This document shows positions 46,533 to 57,895 of a stretch of 64,000 nucleotides of DNA, piece after piece. The stretch is from positions 40,420,766 through 40,484,765 of the forward strand of contig CM037785.1 of assembly GCA_021229015.1 (NCBI GenBank). The letters run 5' to 3'. The DNA comes from Solen grandis. Taxonomy: Eukaryota > Mollusca > Bivalvia > Adapedonta > Solenidae. Made by a program: the position numbers and the translations under genes. Below the pieces are notes generated by a model. It was not told where the DNA came from. It saw nothing but the letters and a program-made list of their open reading frames with translations, and made no database searches. Each line of letters starts with the position of its first letter. Positions within the stretch are counted from its first letter, which is position 1.

Positions 46533-47694
46533 AACAAGATGGCAATAGAGGCCATAGATCGCTCAACTGAGAATAGGGTTATCCAAGGAACATCTGTAGT
46601 AAAACATTTTGAAATCTGACCAGTAGTTTTGAAGGAGATGATTTTTAAAGTTTTCATTTTTTTCTTTCCGTTGCCATGGCAACCGGAGTTCTACACGGAT
46701 CAAGTTTATTTTAGCAACATTTTTGTGAAGGTTCACCCAAGGAACATCCCTGCCAAGTTTAATTAAATTCTGTCCTGCGGTTTTAGAGATGTTGTTGTTT
46801 TATGTTTCACTATATACATTTAAGGCAAATTAGCCCTGCCCCTGGAGGCCAGGTTTTTTATGGATCAGAATAATTTTAGCAATCTTTGAAGAAGGTTAAC
46901 TAAGGAACATCTGTACTGAAATATTTTGTATTCTGGCCAGCAGTTTTGAAGGTGATGAAGTTTTCATAATTTTTAGTTCACCAGAGCACGTGCTGAAGGT
47001 GAGCTATAAGGGTCCGTCGTCAACAATTTGCTTTAAACATCTTCTCTGAGACAGATTTTGATTAAACTTGGCAGTTCTTTTAAAATTATTCTTCTGTGAA
47101 AATTATTCTTCTGTGAAACCAATGGTCAGAATTTGATTTCATCTCTTTAAATATGAGGCCTCAAGGAAGTCGTTTAGTTTCCTTATAGAAACGAATTGTT
47201 TTAAATAAGATAATGTACTCTGGTGAGCGATCTACGGCCATATTGTCCTCTTGTTTTCTTTCCGTTACCACGGCAATCAGAGTTCTACATGGATCAAGTT
47301 TATTTTAGCTTTTGTGAAGGTTCACCCAAGTATCATCCCCGCCAAGTTCAAATTCTGTCCAGCCGTTTCAGAGATGTCGTTTTAAGTTTTCACTATATAC
47401 ATTTAAGGCAAATTAGCCACGCCCTTGGCGGCCATGTTTTTTTACGGATCGGAATAATTTTAGCAATATTCGTGGAGGGTTACCCAAGGAAAATCTGTAC
47501 TACACATTTTGAAATCTGGCCAGTAATTTTAAAGTAGATGATCTACATGGATCAAGTTTATTATGCAACTTTTGTGAAGGTTCACCCAAGGAGAGTAATC
47601 GAATTCTGTCCAGAGGAGATGTCGTTTAAAGGTAATTATTGACAACGGGTTATCACAAAAGTTCACATTGAGCACATAGTGCTCAGGTGAGCTA
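46533..47694 (+). mobile_element. ACAAGAGGGCC-family element, diverged copy
   Basis: Head ACAAGATGGCAATAGAGGCC and ATCGCTCAACTGAG. Two to three units with TTGCCATGGCAACCGGAGTT and GGCCATGTTTTTTTACGGAT. The tail is CACATTGAGCACATAGTGCT, CAGGTGAGCTAA. An inverted fragment may interrupt it near 46,975-47,240 (TAGTTCACC, CCGTCGTCAACAATTTGC). Confidence 0.65.
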
Positions 47695-48649
47695 AAAATA
47701 AATAAGGGAGTTAGTGTAATCAGAATAGAATATAATATTGATTTAAAGACACCTCAACAGTCGAAAGATGTCAATGGTGTCTAAAGGATCGCATAAGTCA
47801 TCCAGACAAAGCATATATTACAATACAGTAAAATATTTCAAATGTGATTCCCGCACAGCAGGTGAGTGTAAAGAAATAACGTATGTTAAAAATCAAAGTT
47901 TGTTATATACAACAATTTCTTTGATAAAAGCGATCAAAATATCAATATGAACGGAACTGAAAAGCTCTAACATAGTAACATTACAATAATTTGTTCTGAT
48001 AAGACTCAAATCTACACGGTCAGTTAAAAATGTTTAATAGTTTACGGTTCCTGACAATTAGTGTAATCTTTTAAAGGAAATTAACAAACGCTGTGGTGCC
48101 TTATTTTTCAAGGGATCAATCATTTTAGCAAATACAGAAGAAAAAATTAGGTGACTACTTGTGCAGAGTGAAATAAAATTATGACTTTTCATTAAACTGA
48201 TTTTTGAAGTTTTCTATATAGAGTATATAAGGAAACTAACTTACCCATAGGGCCTATTTTTTATAGAAATTATGGGAGACAGCCATGACATGAGATGACC
48301 ATTTGTACGATGTGAAATTAGATTCTGGCTTCAAGTTCCAGAGATGATGTTTTTAGCTCGCCGGTACAAAAATCTCGGAGAGCTGTTACATTGGGGCATG
48401 TGTTTATTGAATATCAGACTGATCGAACCGTCCATAGAATAAAATGAAAACGTAATTATATTTATACAATGTAACGACTTCCATAAGCAATTGATGTCAG
48501 ATTCCGCTAATTTCCATGTTCACTATACAGCATAGGGAAGACGAGCAGAAACGCAAATTTGTGGTTCTAGTGCCAGTGACCCTAGGATAATTAATGCAAA
48601 TTTTCAACAATTTCTACCAGAGATGTCGCTTTAAGAAAATTGCTGACCA
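47695..48649. other. Diverged repeat debris
   Basis: Weak traces of element units (TTTTTAGCTCGCCGG at about 48,352) in otherwise unrecognised sequence. Confidence 0.35.
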
Positions 48650-48715
48650 CGGACGGAAGGTAATCTGAATGGCTGACCTTGAGCACGTTGTGCTCTGGTT
48701 TGCTAAAATTGAAAG
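48650..48715 (+). repeat. ACAAGAGGGCC-family tail fragment
   Basis: GACCACGGACGGAAGGTAAT, CTGACCTTGAGCACGTTGTG and CTCTGGTTTGCTAAAA form a diverged copy of the family tail hairpin. Confidence 0.6.
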
Positions 48716-48799
48716 AACAATTTACAATTGATAAAATAATCAACGCCCTTAATATGGCCAACTTCTGTGACACCTGACATACTGAATACATAAACCATA

Positions 48800-48965
48800 C
48801 AGAAGTGACCCCTTGGGCGGGGCAAATTGTCACCACAGGGCCATGATTTGAACTTGGTACAGGTCTACTAGGCTATGTTACACACTAAATATATAAACTC
48901 TAGGCTTTATGGTTTCTGACAAGAATATTTTTCTAGTTTTTCCAATACATATGTAAAACTACAAC
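48800..48965 (+). repeat. Diverged single unit of the 165-bp repeat
   Basis: GACCCCTTGGGCGGGGCAAA, GGGCCATGATTTGAAC and AACTCTAGGCTTTATGG align with the 5,150-6,030 units. Confidence 0.65.
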
Positions 48966-49152
48966 TCCGCGAGTCGGATGTGTCGCCTGACGATGACTGA
49001 TCAGTTGACAGTAAAGATGCCAGTTTGTTACTTTCTTTTAAGGATGAGGTATTAATGCGCAATGATGTTGCCATCAAACAGAAAAATGGTTATAAAAATC
49101 AAATAAAAATGTAAGGACTATTATAACTTAAATATATTAACAAGTATAATGA

Positions 49153-49156
<4 letters not shown>

Positions 49157-49182
<26 letters not shown>
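49157..49182 (+). repeat. AT microsatellite
   Basis: TATATATATA run. Confidence 0.9.
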
Positions 49183-49184
<2 letters not shown>

Positions 49185-49199
49185 TATATATAAATTCTT

Positions 49200-49590
49200 T
49201 ATTAAAAAAAGGGGAACTCAAAAAGCGTACAAGTTAGAGTTATGGTTCCTGTGCACTGCTCTACTGGTTATTGCAAGAAACATACATATGAAGTCTCAAG
49301 TCACTCAAACTTATGGTGGAAAAGTTATGCTCCTGACAAGAAATGTTCAAAGAAAATTTATCAAAGGGGAAAAAACGCACAAGGTAGAGTTATGGTTCTT
49401 GTGCACTGCACTACGGGTCAGGCATTGCAAGAAACATACATATAAAGTCTCAAGTCATCAAACTTACGGTGAAAAAGTTATGCTCCGGACAAGAAATGTT
49501 CAAAGAAAATCTATCAAATTGGAATAACTCAAAAAGCGCACAAAGTAGAGTTACGGTTCTTTGCACTGCACTTCTATGTAAAATATGGGC
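49200..49590 (+). repeat. ~145-bp tandem repeat (about 2.5 units)
   Basis: GTTAGAGTTATGGTTCCTGT, GCAAGAAACATACATATGAA and GAAATGTTCAAAGAAAATTT recur at ~145-bp spacing (49,235, 49,385, 49,545). Another short-unit array in the same period class. Confidence 0.8.
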
Positions 49591-49591
49591 C

Positions 49592-50255
49592 TTGTTCGAG
49601 CGCTTACTATAGTCACCATAGTTCGACCACACACCGCCAAAACTTGGCTTGGTTCGACTAGAATGACGTCATTTTTAAACTATAGTCGAACCCACATGTT
49701 TCCGTAGGTCTCTGTGGATGCAATATGGCGGATGATGGCGGGTAAGAGGAATTGACATATTGTTTTATCGTCTTCTTGTGTCGCTATTGAGTTGCAATAA
49801 TGATTTCCAGTATTGAAAGATAAATTGAGGCTAACTTTTAGATATCTAACGATGTTTTGTATAAAAAGATTAACTGTCTATCAATTAATTCACGTTAATA
49901 ATAGTATTTGGAACATACCCGAGCTTCTTCGTACCAAAGAAAATACATTTTTCCTTGTACTTCGATTTAGAAGCAATAACGGCTTAATACCTGTTATCCT
50001 AGGGATAAACCGTCGACCAAGCACATTGTGCATTGCCAGTGACATGTTTCTTCTTATTTGGAAGAAGAAAAATCTATGTTTTTCCTCGTCACTTAAAAGG
50101 AAATCTAGCATAGGAAACAGCTGGAAAATTTGCGGACGACTCATTTCTCAGCTGCTATGAAACGTTGACCATAGAGCGTTTTGGCGACAATAGAAACTAC
50201 ACATGCGTAGAGGCCAACAAGTGACTAGACTATAGTCAGCGCTCGAACTCACTCA
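49592..50255. mobile_element. MITE with GTTCGAGCGCT inverted ends
   Basis: Left end GTTCGAGCGCTTACTATAGT and inverted right end GTTCGAGCGCTGACTATAGT match over about 21 bp. Further internal inverted ACTATAGTCGAAC-like motifs lie within the first 100 bp. Internal frames of 84-115 residues have no domain I recognise. Inserted in or next to diverged 165-bp repeat debris. Superfamily not assigned. Confidence 0.65.
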
Positions 50256-50450
50256 TGGTGATCCCTTGAACAGGGCAAATTTTGACCCCAATGCCATGAT
50301 TTGTACAAACATGGTAGGTCTACTAGACCATGTTACATACCAAATATACCAAACTCTAGGCCTTGTGGTTTCTGACAAGATTTTTTTCTATTTATTTTTT
50401 CCTATTTAAGTCTATGTAAAATCAAATGACCCCTGGGACGGGGCCATTTT
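50256..50450 (+). repeat. Diverged unit of the 165-bp repeat
   Basis: GGCAAATTTTGACCCCAATG, AAACTCTAGGCCTTGTGGTT and CAAATGACCCCTGGGACGGG match the 165-bp family. A further partial unit follows at 51,047-51,120. Confidence 0.65.
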
Positions 50451-51046
50451 TTTAATTTACAGCCACTTACAGCCACGAAAATTCGTAGCCCATTTATTCC
50501 CCTGTCCTAAGTATTATGGGGTCGAAAAATAACTTATAGGTCTCTGATATTGATTCAAATAATTAAAAAACAAAAAAATAAAATTATAGGAACATTACAT
50601 GTGCCATTTCAACATTACAAACTTTCCAAGAGTAAATACCCGAATGTGTATAATGGCACAATGTTAACCTATTCAATCTTATGTAATACCTATATTTATT
50701 ACTTATATAATTACGTATAAAATAAAGGGTAGAAATCTTTTTCAATAATTTTCCCTTTTCTATATGTATTTCTACCTTTTTACCCTTTTGCTATTACCTA
50801 CTTTACACAGGTTTCTGTACCAAACATAAAGGGTTTAGATAATAAACTGTTGAGCCATATATTTTACGTTGTTTAAAATTTCTCTGCAATTATGAAGAAA
50901 ATGTTTACAACAATACCGTGGCATAAACAATTAATATTCATTGTTTTATTAGAAAATATTAGGGAAAAATAGAATTCATATCTAAGGTCTCAGTAGCTGG
51001 ACTATAGTTTCCTTCTATTTTTACAAAAGTTACAGGTATATTTTAC
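50451..51046. other. Unidentified insert between repeat units
   Basis: About 600 bp of AT-rich sequence separates GACCCCTGGGACGGGGCC from the next unit's GGGGCGGGGCAAAATTTGAC, as if inserted. Edges contain ATTTACAGCCACTTACAGCC (left) and AAAGTTACAGGTATATTTTA (right). No inverted ends proven. Confidence 0.4.
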
Positions 51047-51120
51047 CGGGGCGGGGCAAAATTTGACCCAAGAGTCATTATTTGAACAAACTTGGTTGTG
51101 GTACACTAGACAATGTCACA

Positions 51121-52934
51121 TGCCACTACGTGCTCATCTGAGCTTAAAAGCTTTTATACTGACAGTGCGCCATTCGGAACACCTCGCTCATTTCTTCAAA
51201 ATAACCTTGGAGCTAATAGGGAGCGAAAGTAGTCCGGAGCCCCCGATGCCATTTGTAACATGCGTGGTCGACCAGAGATATGTTAATTATAGATGGTTTA
51301 CAATTTGCGTCATTGAGACATGCTGTTGAAACATTTTTCTTCAGTCATAAAGATAGAATTCAGCGCGTATGTCGCAATTGCTCGAGGAAAATGGGCAATT
51401 TCATGACATTCAATGGGTAAGAAGGTGGTGAGGGAAAGTGCAGCAAACAGTTTTATATGGATCGCAGGTAAGAAAAACTTTGTAATAGAATATTTAGGCA
51501 GATAACTGCATAAATTATGTACCGTAAAGTAGATTTAAGAAGGAGTGAAGTGAATGACTCACATAAGCACTTCAACAGTCTGGTTGTTAGGATACAAGTT
51601 ACATGGACACATATATCCTGGGTTGATCCCTGACACAGTCACTAACCATTAACCTGTAGTCAAAGATTAACCTGTCGTCAATATAAAATAAAATGAATTG
51701 TGAAACAAACAGTTAAACTATGATTATTAACCAGGTGAAAAAAAATGCAGCCAGACCGGGACTCGAACCTGGCGTGCATTCAGTACTGTATGCCAAACTG
51801 TAAGCTTACAGTCAGCAATGGAACTATCATGGAGCTATTTCAGTGTCTTAAAACACAATGTTGTACAGCATAAGGGGCACATGAACAGCATGGTATATTT
51901 TCCTAAGACAACTCCATAGCTAACTGTCAGCAACCGGTTGCATACTGACCTACGCCAGAGACCCCTCACTAACGAGACGGTGCCAGTAGTCTACTGACTG
52001 AGGCACCAGACTACTTATACAAATCTCACTGTTAACGGTACTGTTAACGGTTACTTTTAGCCCATTACAACTACATGTACAGGATTATTCATTTTCTTGA
52101 TCATATTATCTTTTGTCCTCTCCAACAGTATTAAAGAAATTAGAATCCAAAACATGTAGTTACACACTTATTTCTTATGCTGTGTCATTGTCAGATCACC
52201 ATATTCTTTTATGAGAGTTTGTAACCAAAACGGGTCCCTAGTCACATGAATTAAAAATACATGTTAAGATCTATCTCCTTTCTAATTATGATAATCTTTT
52301 GTGAAAATATCTCCTTGGTGAAAACAACAGCAGTCACCATAAATGGCCTGCCCATGACATTGATGATTTTATGTTGAGTAGATAATTATGGTGAAAAGTT
52401 GAACAATTCACTCGGTTTTAAGCATGGTTGAAAGAAATCTTGGAAAAAAAGGCTTTCATCTCCCAGAATGGGGATGACTCAACGGAAAAAATCCTCTGTA
52501 GCAGAAAAACTTGGGCTGTAAGGAGACACCACCAAGGAATCCCACAGTGATAGCCAAACTGTTAGACAGTATCGAGAAATTGAGTGAAAAAGGTATGGGT
52601 AATAAAGAATTAATGTTACATTCTAAGTATCATCTGCAAGCTTTGATATTAAGGTAACAATTATTTAACACTGCTCAGTAACACTGCTCAGTTGCTCTTC
52701 AGGAAAATATTCAAGATAGGTGATATTTTTGAAGATTTATCCCTATTTTTATTTTTATTTATTATGGAATTCATGTTACCTTCAAAGGGTCTTTATGGAT
52801 CTAATCTGAATTTGCCTTGATTATTCTTGAAATTTATCATATGTTTAAGCAATGATTATAAAGACACATTACATCTATTGAAACAGTATTTAATTATATA
52901 TTTATCATTAAAAAACGATTCACTGTTAAAATCA
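51121..52934. other. Intergenic, one tRNA-like motif
   Basis: Near 51,750-51,800 the minus strand has GCACGCCAGGTTCGAGTCCC, a good B-box, with a poor A-box; probably a decayed tRNA-derived repeat. A family tail fragment (GGGCACGAAGTGCTCATGGT, GAGCTAG) follows at 52,938-52,970. No gene seen. Confidence 0.4.
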
Positions 52935-52979
52935 CCTGGGCACGAAGTGCTCATGGTGAGCTAGTAGGATCACCTTTAC

Positions 52980-53228
52980 CTGACTCGAAACTCACATATT
53001 CTAACTCGAAACTCACTTTTTCGTGACTCGAAACTCACTTTTTCCGACTCGAAACTCACATTTTCGAACTCGAAACTCACTTTTTCGTGACTCGAAACTC
53101 ACTTTTTCCGACTCGAAACTCACTTTTTTTCGATTCGAAACTTACCTTCTCTGATCGAAACTCACTTTTCCAACTCGAAACTTACTTTTTGCAACTAGAC
53201 ACTTACCTTTTCTAACTCGAAACTCACT
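52980..53228 (+). repeat. ~20-bp minisatellite (ACTCGAAACTCACTTTTTCG)
   Basis: About 12 copies of a 19-21 bp unit with alternating TTTTTCGTGA and TTTTTCCGA spacers; right-hand copies are more diverged (CTTAC for CTCAC). It sits about 215 bp before the start codon of the zinc-finger/SANT gene. Confidence 0.88.
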
Positions 53229-53443
53229 AAAAATTATATCTCCTTGAAGACATGATACAGCAAGCAAAAGAACGCTGTCCAGAGAACACCCCCATACCTT
53301 CCAAGACCCTGGGCGCGTTCGATTCACTGTTCCGCACAGTCCGAACAAGAGGTACAGCATTCGAATGTTAGAACAGTGTTGGAACATTGTTCCCCCTGTG
53401 CCGCTGAGATAGCAGGTACTGGCGGGAAAATTACGTCATCAAG

Positions 53444-54870
53444 ATGGCAGCTAAGGAAGGTATGACTTTCATAAAATGTGATTGCGGAGTTTTCTTTGCA
53501 ACGCAGAGTGCTTTTCAAGCACACAGATGCACACACACGAGTAAGTTAGATACATTTGTGTTATATATAAACACTGCATGCAGAAATATAGTTCATAATA
53601 TATAAATATATGGAGATATTTAATTATTTATCATCCTATGCTAAACACTGCTCAGGATGTCGCATCCTGTCAACATTTTCATTATCTAATACCTAAAAAA
53701 ACACATTGCCACCCGGGTGCACCCTTTTCGTGGCTATTTTTCACCTTTTTCCACATGAAAATGAGACGGTCTAGCGGTACTCTGTCCGTCAAACCCCAAT
53801 GTTTAGTGTTATTGACAGGACTAGGTGCACGTCTGAAGTTTTAGTATTTAAAAGTAAAAGAGTAAAACCAGACAAGAAACAGAGTCGAGAACAGTGACAG
53901 TTCAGAAAGATGAAAGTATGTACATCATATTTTTAAAGTTCCCTCGCCCATCCACTGGCCCAACCCACTCAACATTGCTGAAAATGTAATGGGGATGTAG
54001 CATGTACGGTACCATTCTCCCCATTCCATTTATTGTCTCTCTCACTGTATTCCGCCCATTAGCCTCCCTCTGTCTCTGTCTCTCTCAGTCTTTGACAGAT
54101 GTGTATAAGGTTTTTAATATAATTTATTTCTTTTCAGACATAGAGCTATCCACATTCACAGAAGAAAGTGGAACACTTTTTCAGTGTTGACTGTAAAGGA
54201 ATGTTTGACTCCATGAAAGTTTTCCAGAACCATACATGTGTCAAAAACACCACAACATCCTCTGGAACAAAAATATGATAAATGGAGTAAAGCAGAAACA
54301 CTTTAAATGATTTCTCTTTACAAGCAGTACGAGACAGATGTTAACCATGGGCGTATGAGAAAGAATGCTTTGTGGGAGAAGATCTCTAAAGAAATGTGTG
54401 ATAAAGGATACAATTTTTCAGGGGGTCAGGTTGCAGGGCGGTGGAAGTCTCTGATTAGGGCTTATAAAAATGTGAAAGACAACAACCAAAAAAGTGGTTC
54501 AGCCGCAAAGAAGTTTGAGTATGAAGAGGTACTGGATAAACTTTTGGCAAATGATCCAGCCATTAACCCATCATATGTCATGTCATCAAAACAAGCTGGT
54601 GAAAAACACATTATATCAGATCAGAAGAGTTCAAAAAGCAGCCATGCTTCCTCTGACGAGGAAGATGAAGGTCCGAAGACTACTATACCTCCAAAGAAAA
54701 AGGCAAAAAGGGCAGCAAAACCAGCCAATGAAATTGTTAATGTCTTTAAACAGTACATAGTTGATCAGAAAGAGGAGTGGAAGAAAAGGAATGGGATGCA
54801 CATTGAGAAAATGAAAGTAATGTCATCCCTTGTGAACGTCCTGAAAGATGTAAAGATTATAAATAGGTAA
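53444..54870 (+). pseudogene. Zinc-finger + Myb/SANT-like gene, broken
   Basis: Exon 1 (53,444-53,540) codes for a CDC...H..C finger and ends at a good donor ACGA|GTAAGT. An acceptor TTCTTTTCAG at 54,137 continues in frame for 17 codons to TGA at 54,188. A second, near-identical finger pattern (C-x-C...H-x-C) follows at about 54,186-54,235 in another frame. Then a Myb/SANT helix (KWSKAETL) lies in a third frame and stops at TAA just before the ATG at 54,307. Each piece is clear, but no reading joins them, so the locus is most likely a pseudogene (or carries base-call errors). Confidence 0.62.
54307..54870 (+). CDS. Myb/SANT-like DNA-binding domain protein, long open frame
   Basis: 187 residues. 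Residues 1-75 are the body of a Myb/SANT-like (trihelix/MADF-type) DNA-binding domain: LYKQYETDV, NALWEKISKEM, GGQVAGRWKSLIRAYK. Residues 110-140 are acidic then strongly basic (SSDEEDEG, PPKKKAKRAAKP), a likely nuclear localisation signal. Residues 145-187 form an amphipathic C-terminal helix. The start is truncated: the conserved tryptophan helix is encoded just upstream but is cut off by a TAA. If translated alone the protein would lack the first helix. Such proteins are often transposon-derived or transposon-associated regulators; no transposase lies next to it. Confidence 0.6.
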   Translation: MISLYKQYETDVNHGRMRKNALWEKISKEMCDKGYNFSGGQVAGRWKSLIRAYKNVKDNNQKSGSAAKKFEYEEVLDKLLANDPAINPSYVMSSKQAGEKHIISDQKSSKSSHASSDEEDEGPKTTIPPKKKAKRAAKPANEIVNVFKQYIVDQKEEWKKRNGMHIEKMKVMSSLVNVLKDVKIINR

Positions 54871-55023
54871 TCATAAAGATAGAGAAGATATGCTGCAACT
54901 TATTTTTAATTTTGATTGATAATTAACAGATTTCCATGTTACTTGTCATTTAAAAGTATATAAGTTTGGAATAAGAAACACTTGTAAAATCATGTATTTA
55001 TTTTTGTCCAATTGAATTTTTAA

Positions 55024-55247
55024 CCCTTTCCTTCATATAGACTCATTTTGACGCACTCAATAGGTACCACATAAAGTCCGATCTGCAGAAAGCCACACTT
55101 AAACCTCACCAAATTTAATTGTAAAATCCTCATTACCAGAACACTGGGGAGCAGCGAACAACATTAACCCTGATCAGCCTGCGAGTTACTTGCAGGCAGA
55201 TTTGGTTTAATGCTGTTCGCATAGGCCTTTTCATATGAGGGAAAGGG
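55024..55247. mobile_element. piggyBac-like MITE, copy 2
   Basis: 224 bp, collinear with 625-858 throughout. Left TTAA is intact (55,020-55,023); the right site is TAAA. The internal palindrome GATCAGCCTGCGAG is preserved on the left arm and mutated on the right. Confidence 0.8.
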
Positions 55248-55412
55248 TAAAGGTCACTGTGTGCTGGAAAAATTCCAAGTGCACCTATGTGTCATTTAGA
55301 ATCAAAGACATATTGTCAACTAGCTGAAGGCTAATCAAAAACGTTTGAAGGTTACTAAATGTTGTTTTCTTTAATGAAATATTGTATAGGAAGTGAAGAT
55401 TTAATGTGATAT

Positions 55413-55619
55413 TGTTGGGGGCTAGGGTGCGACGGGTACATATTCTAAGCCGTAGATTATATGGTCGAAATTCAGCAGCAACGACAAGTGAACAGTTTAC
55501 GATTTATTTATGACCGATTAAGATGTATTCGTAAAACCGTTCCCTCATAAATACATAAATTTATGAGCCGGATTAGTATACACGATTACGTCAGCCTTCA
55601 ATATGAACAAGTTATATAA
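55413..55619 (-). repeat. 3' LTR
   Basis: 207 bp; plus-strand start TGTTGGGGGCTAGGGTGCGA. Differs from the other LTR by about five substitutions and a few short indels over ~190 aligned bases. Confidence 0.8.
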
Positions 55620-55978
55620 ATATCTCTTAATGTTATTAAATAATACGTTATTATTTAATATGTCACTCATTTATATGTAGATCTATAAAAAACAATGTTA
55701 CTGTAAAAACATCTTAGCGAATATATCTATAACGTTGTTAAAATATCAAATACTGCTTTAAACAGCCGCCAATGATAATTAAATGTTCCCGCAGCAACGT
55801 ACTTTACTCTTTTATGTGTATCGATGTTAACAATGGACTTTTGTATAATACGGCTGCATTCACCAATGCCAAAATTCTGAATCCCCGATCAGACGAGAAT
55901 CACAGCCTTTTAAACTAAAAATGCACGTATCGATTGAAAATCATATCGAAAGAGATCGAAGAATGGGTTGAAAGCCAT

Positions 55979-56019
55979 CGATCAACTTGCTCGATCAAAA
56001 ATACGATCGAAGTTGATCG
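55979..56019. repeat. CGATCAACTT hairpin in the retroelement's 3' non-coding part
   Basis: CGATCAACTT...AAGTTGATCG forms a stem extended by CTCGATC / GATCG with a small bulge and an AAAAATAC loop. The surrounding 55,930-56,045 is dense in ATCGA motifs. Confidence 0.7.
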
Positions 56020-56700
56020 ATCATTTTGATACTATTTTCGATCGCCCAAGCTAAAAATAATAACACCTATGGCTAAAAATATAAGATGAGTCAGATATAG
56101 TGTATAGACGAGCCAGTTTACGAACTTTAACACTGAGATACAAAAATCAATAACCGTGGGAAAATTCCTGTGTGCACTATCTGACCTCTAGTAGAAACGG
56201 AAGTACAAAATGTAAACACCAAAATGGCTGACGTAATGATAAAGTTTAACAGTAAACAAGGTTTAAATGTGAAAATCGGCGGCACCAAATGATTGTCAGT
56301 ACAGTAAGTTTGAATGTTTTTGCTCTTCATATTACTGAATATAATTATAAGGTTTAAATTTGGTAGATACGATAATACACAAGATAAGAGTGCAAAAATG
56401 TAATAGCGGGTGGGGTAATGCAAACATGCTTTGTATTGTCTATAGTTCATACTTCAAATGTATTGCACTCTATTAAATCTAAGAACACATAAAGTCAAAG
56501 CTCTGGGGCCCATCAACACCCCCACCTTTTCAAGGCGAGCTCCTGCCGCCTTTAAATACTTGAAAGCAAAGTTCATCTTTGGCACCATGTGAAGGAATAT
56601 TAATGTAGATAACTGTCTAGAATTAAATTTTAAATGTCTTTAAAAGTTTTAACATTGAATTTTAATTTCACAACTGTTTGTATTTGATATGTAGCATTGT

Positions 56701-57895
56701 CTATTTCTTCTTAGGTTTGGTCACAACTGACTTGATGGCCTTGTCTGGTCTGCCTGTCCAGTCCGTAGATGGCATGTTGTTGGAGATGGTGGTAACCTTT
56801 CGCTCGATTCTGTAAATCTCATTACGCATCAGGTCCACGGCGGATTGCAGGGCTTTTATTGACTTCGTGTTTTCTGCAACTGCCGAGACAATTTGGGAGG
56901 TGCATTCCCTCATTGCTTTTTCCATCCGGTCCCCAAACTCGTCTGAATACTTGGGACTTCTTGGACGTGTTGTCCTCTCCATGGAACAGCGGATCAGCAG
57001 TGTCAGCTGGCCCTGGTAAGATGGCCTCCTCTATGTGCTCGTCCTGCAATGGCGTGTTAGAAGACACTGGGGGAACTTTCCTCTTAAACCGGGACAGGCT
57101 GCTGGCAGTTGGGACATCAGGAGGGACAACTGAATGGGCGTCACCCGCTCCAACCTTAGTAGCGGTAAAATGAAAAACCTGCGAAGGTTGGGCCACGACG
57201 GCGGGTTGAGATGCAGCCTGGGTCTTTGCAGCCTGGGTCTTTGATGGAGATTGGGACATCTGTGGGATCGTCATCAGGTCTAGTATGCTGGAGAATGATT
57301 GCATCTGGGGAAGTTGGAGGGTCACAGGCGTAACGCTCGTACCAAGGTCTACTGTGGGCAGTGGACTGGCTGTGTCTGTTAGAGATGGACTGATCTTGTG
57401 CTGTACTTTAGGTGGCATTTCAGTAAAGACTGGCACTGCAACTTGCGTAGGCAGGGCTTGGCGGGTGGAGAATACCGAGTTCAGCTCTGGAGGAGTTGTC
57501 ACATGCTTGTCCTCACCCAGGATCCACGCTCATAAACGGGAGTCCGCATCTGGGCCCAGGGGATCCTCACCTCCTCGTGCTGGAAGCGCCTCTTGTCCGA
57601 CTGCAACGGCCCACTCATCACCAACGTAGATCGGGTCTAAGGACTTCAACAGCACCTTCTGCAGATCACAAGGACCTTGTCGCTGGACTATCTCAGTGTG
57701 CCGCTTGTACTTACTGGTATGGTCAAGTAATGTTGGCAGATCCTGGCAACGGAACTTACACAGCTGGCAGAAGAATGCCACCTTCTCCACTGGTACATGG
57801 GCTTTGAGGGCATGGTCTAGTATCTGCCATTTTCTACCATTCTTCTCACACCTTTGGCACTTGTAAACGTAGCTCCCGTTGGCAAAGCGATTCAT
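56701..57895 (-). pseudogene. Zinc-finger/coiled-coil frame between pol and 3' LTR
   Basis: From the ATG at 57,895 the frame codes two C2H2-type fingers: C13/C16/H28/H33 and C43/C46/H59/H66. A TGA at 57,530-57,532 interrupts it, but the same frame reopens and runs on through a Ser/Pro/Thr/Gln-rich linker. Near 56,950-56,985 the meaningful reading changes frame. The last 93 residues (56,982-56,701) are an amphipathic helix with heptads (SIKALQSAVDLMRNEIYRIE) and a basic end KPKKK. Similar two-finger HVP...FFC.LC.FRC proteins are, to my recollection, multi-copy in bivalve genomes. Role unknown. It may be an accessory ORF of this retroelement or an unrelated gene trapped between the LTRs. Confidence 0.6.

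Noticed and set aside
51750..51800. tRNA gene on the minus strand
   Set aside because: Only the B-box region is convincing; no cloverleaf could be built.
56859..57807. Plus-strand frames of 103-114 residues over the zinc-finger region
   Set aside because: Shadows of the minus-strand frame, which has the C2H2 spacing and the coiled coil.
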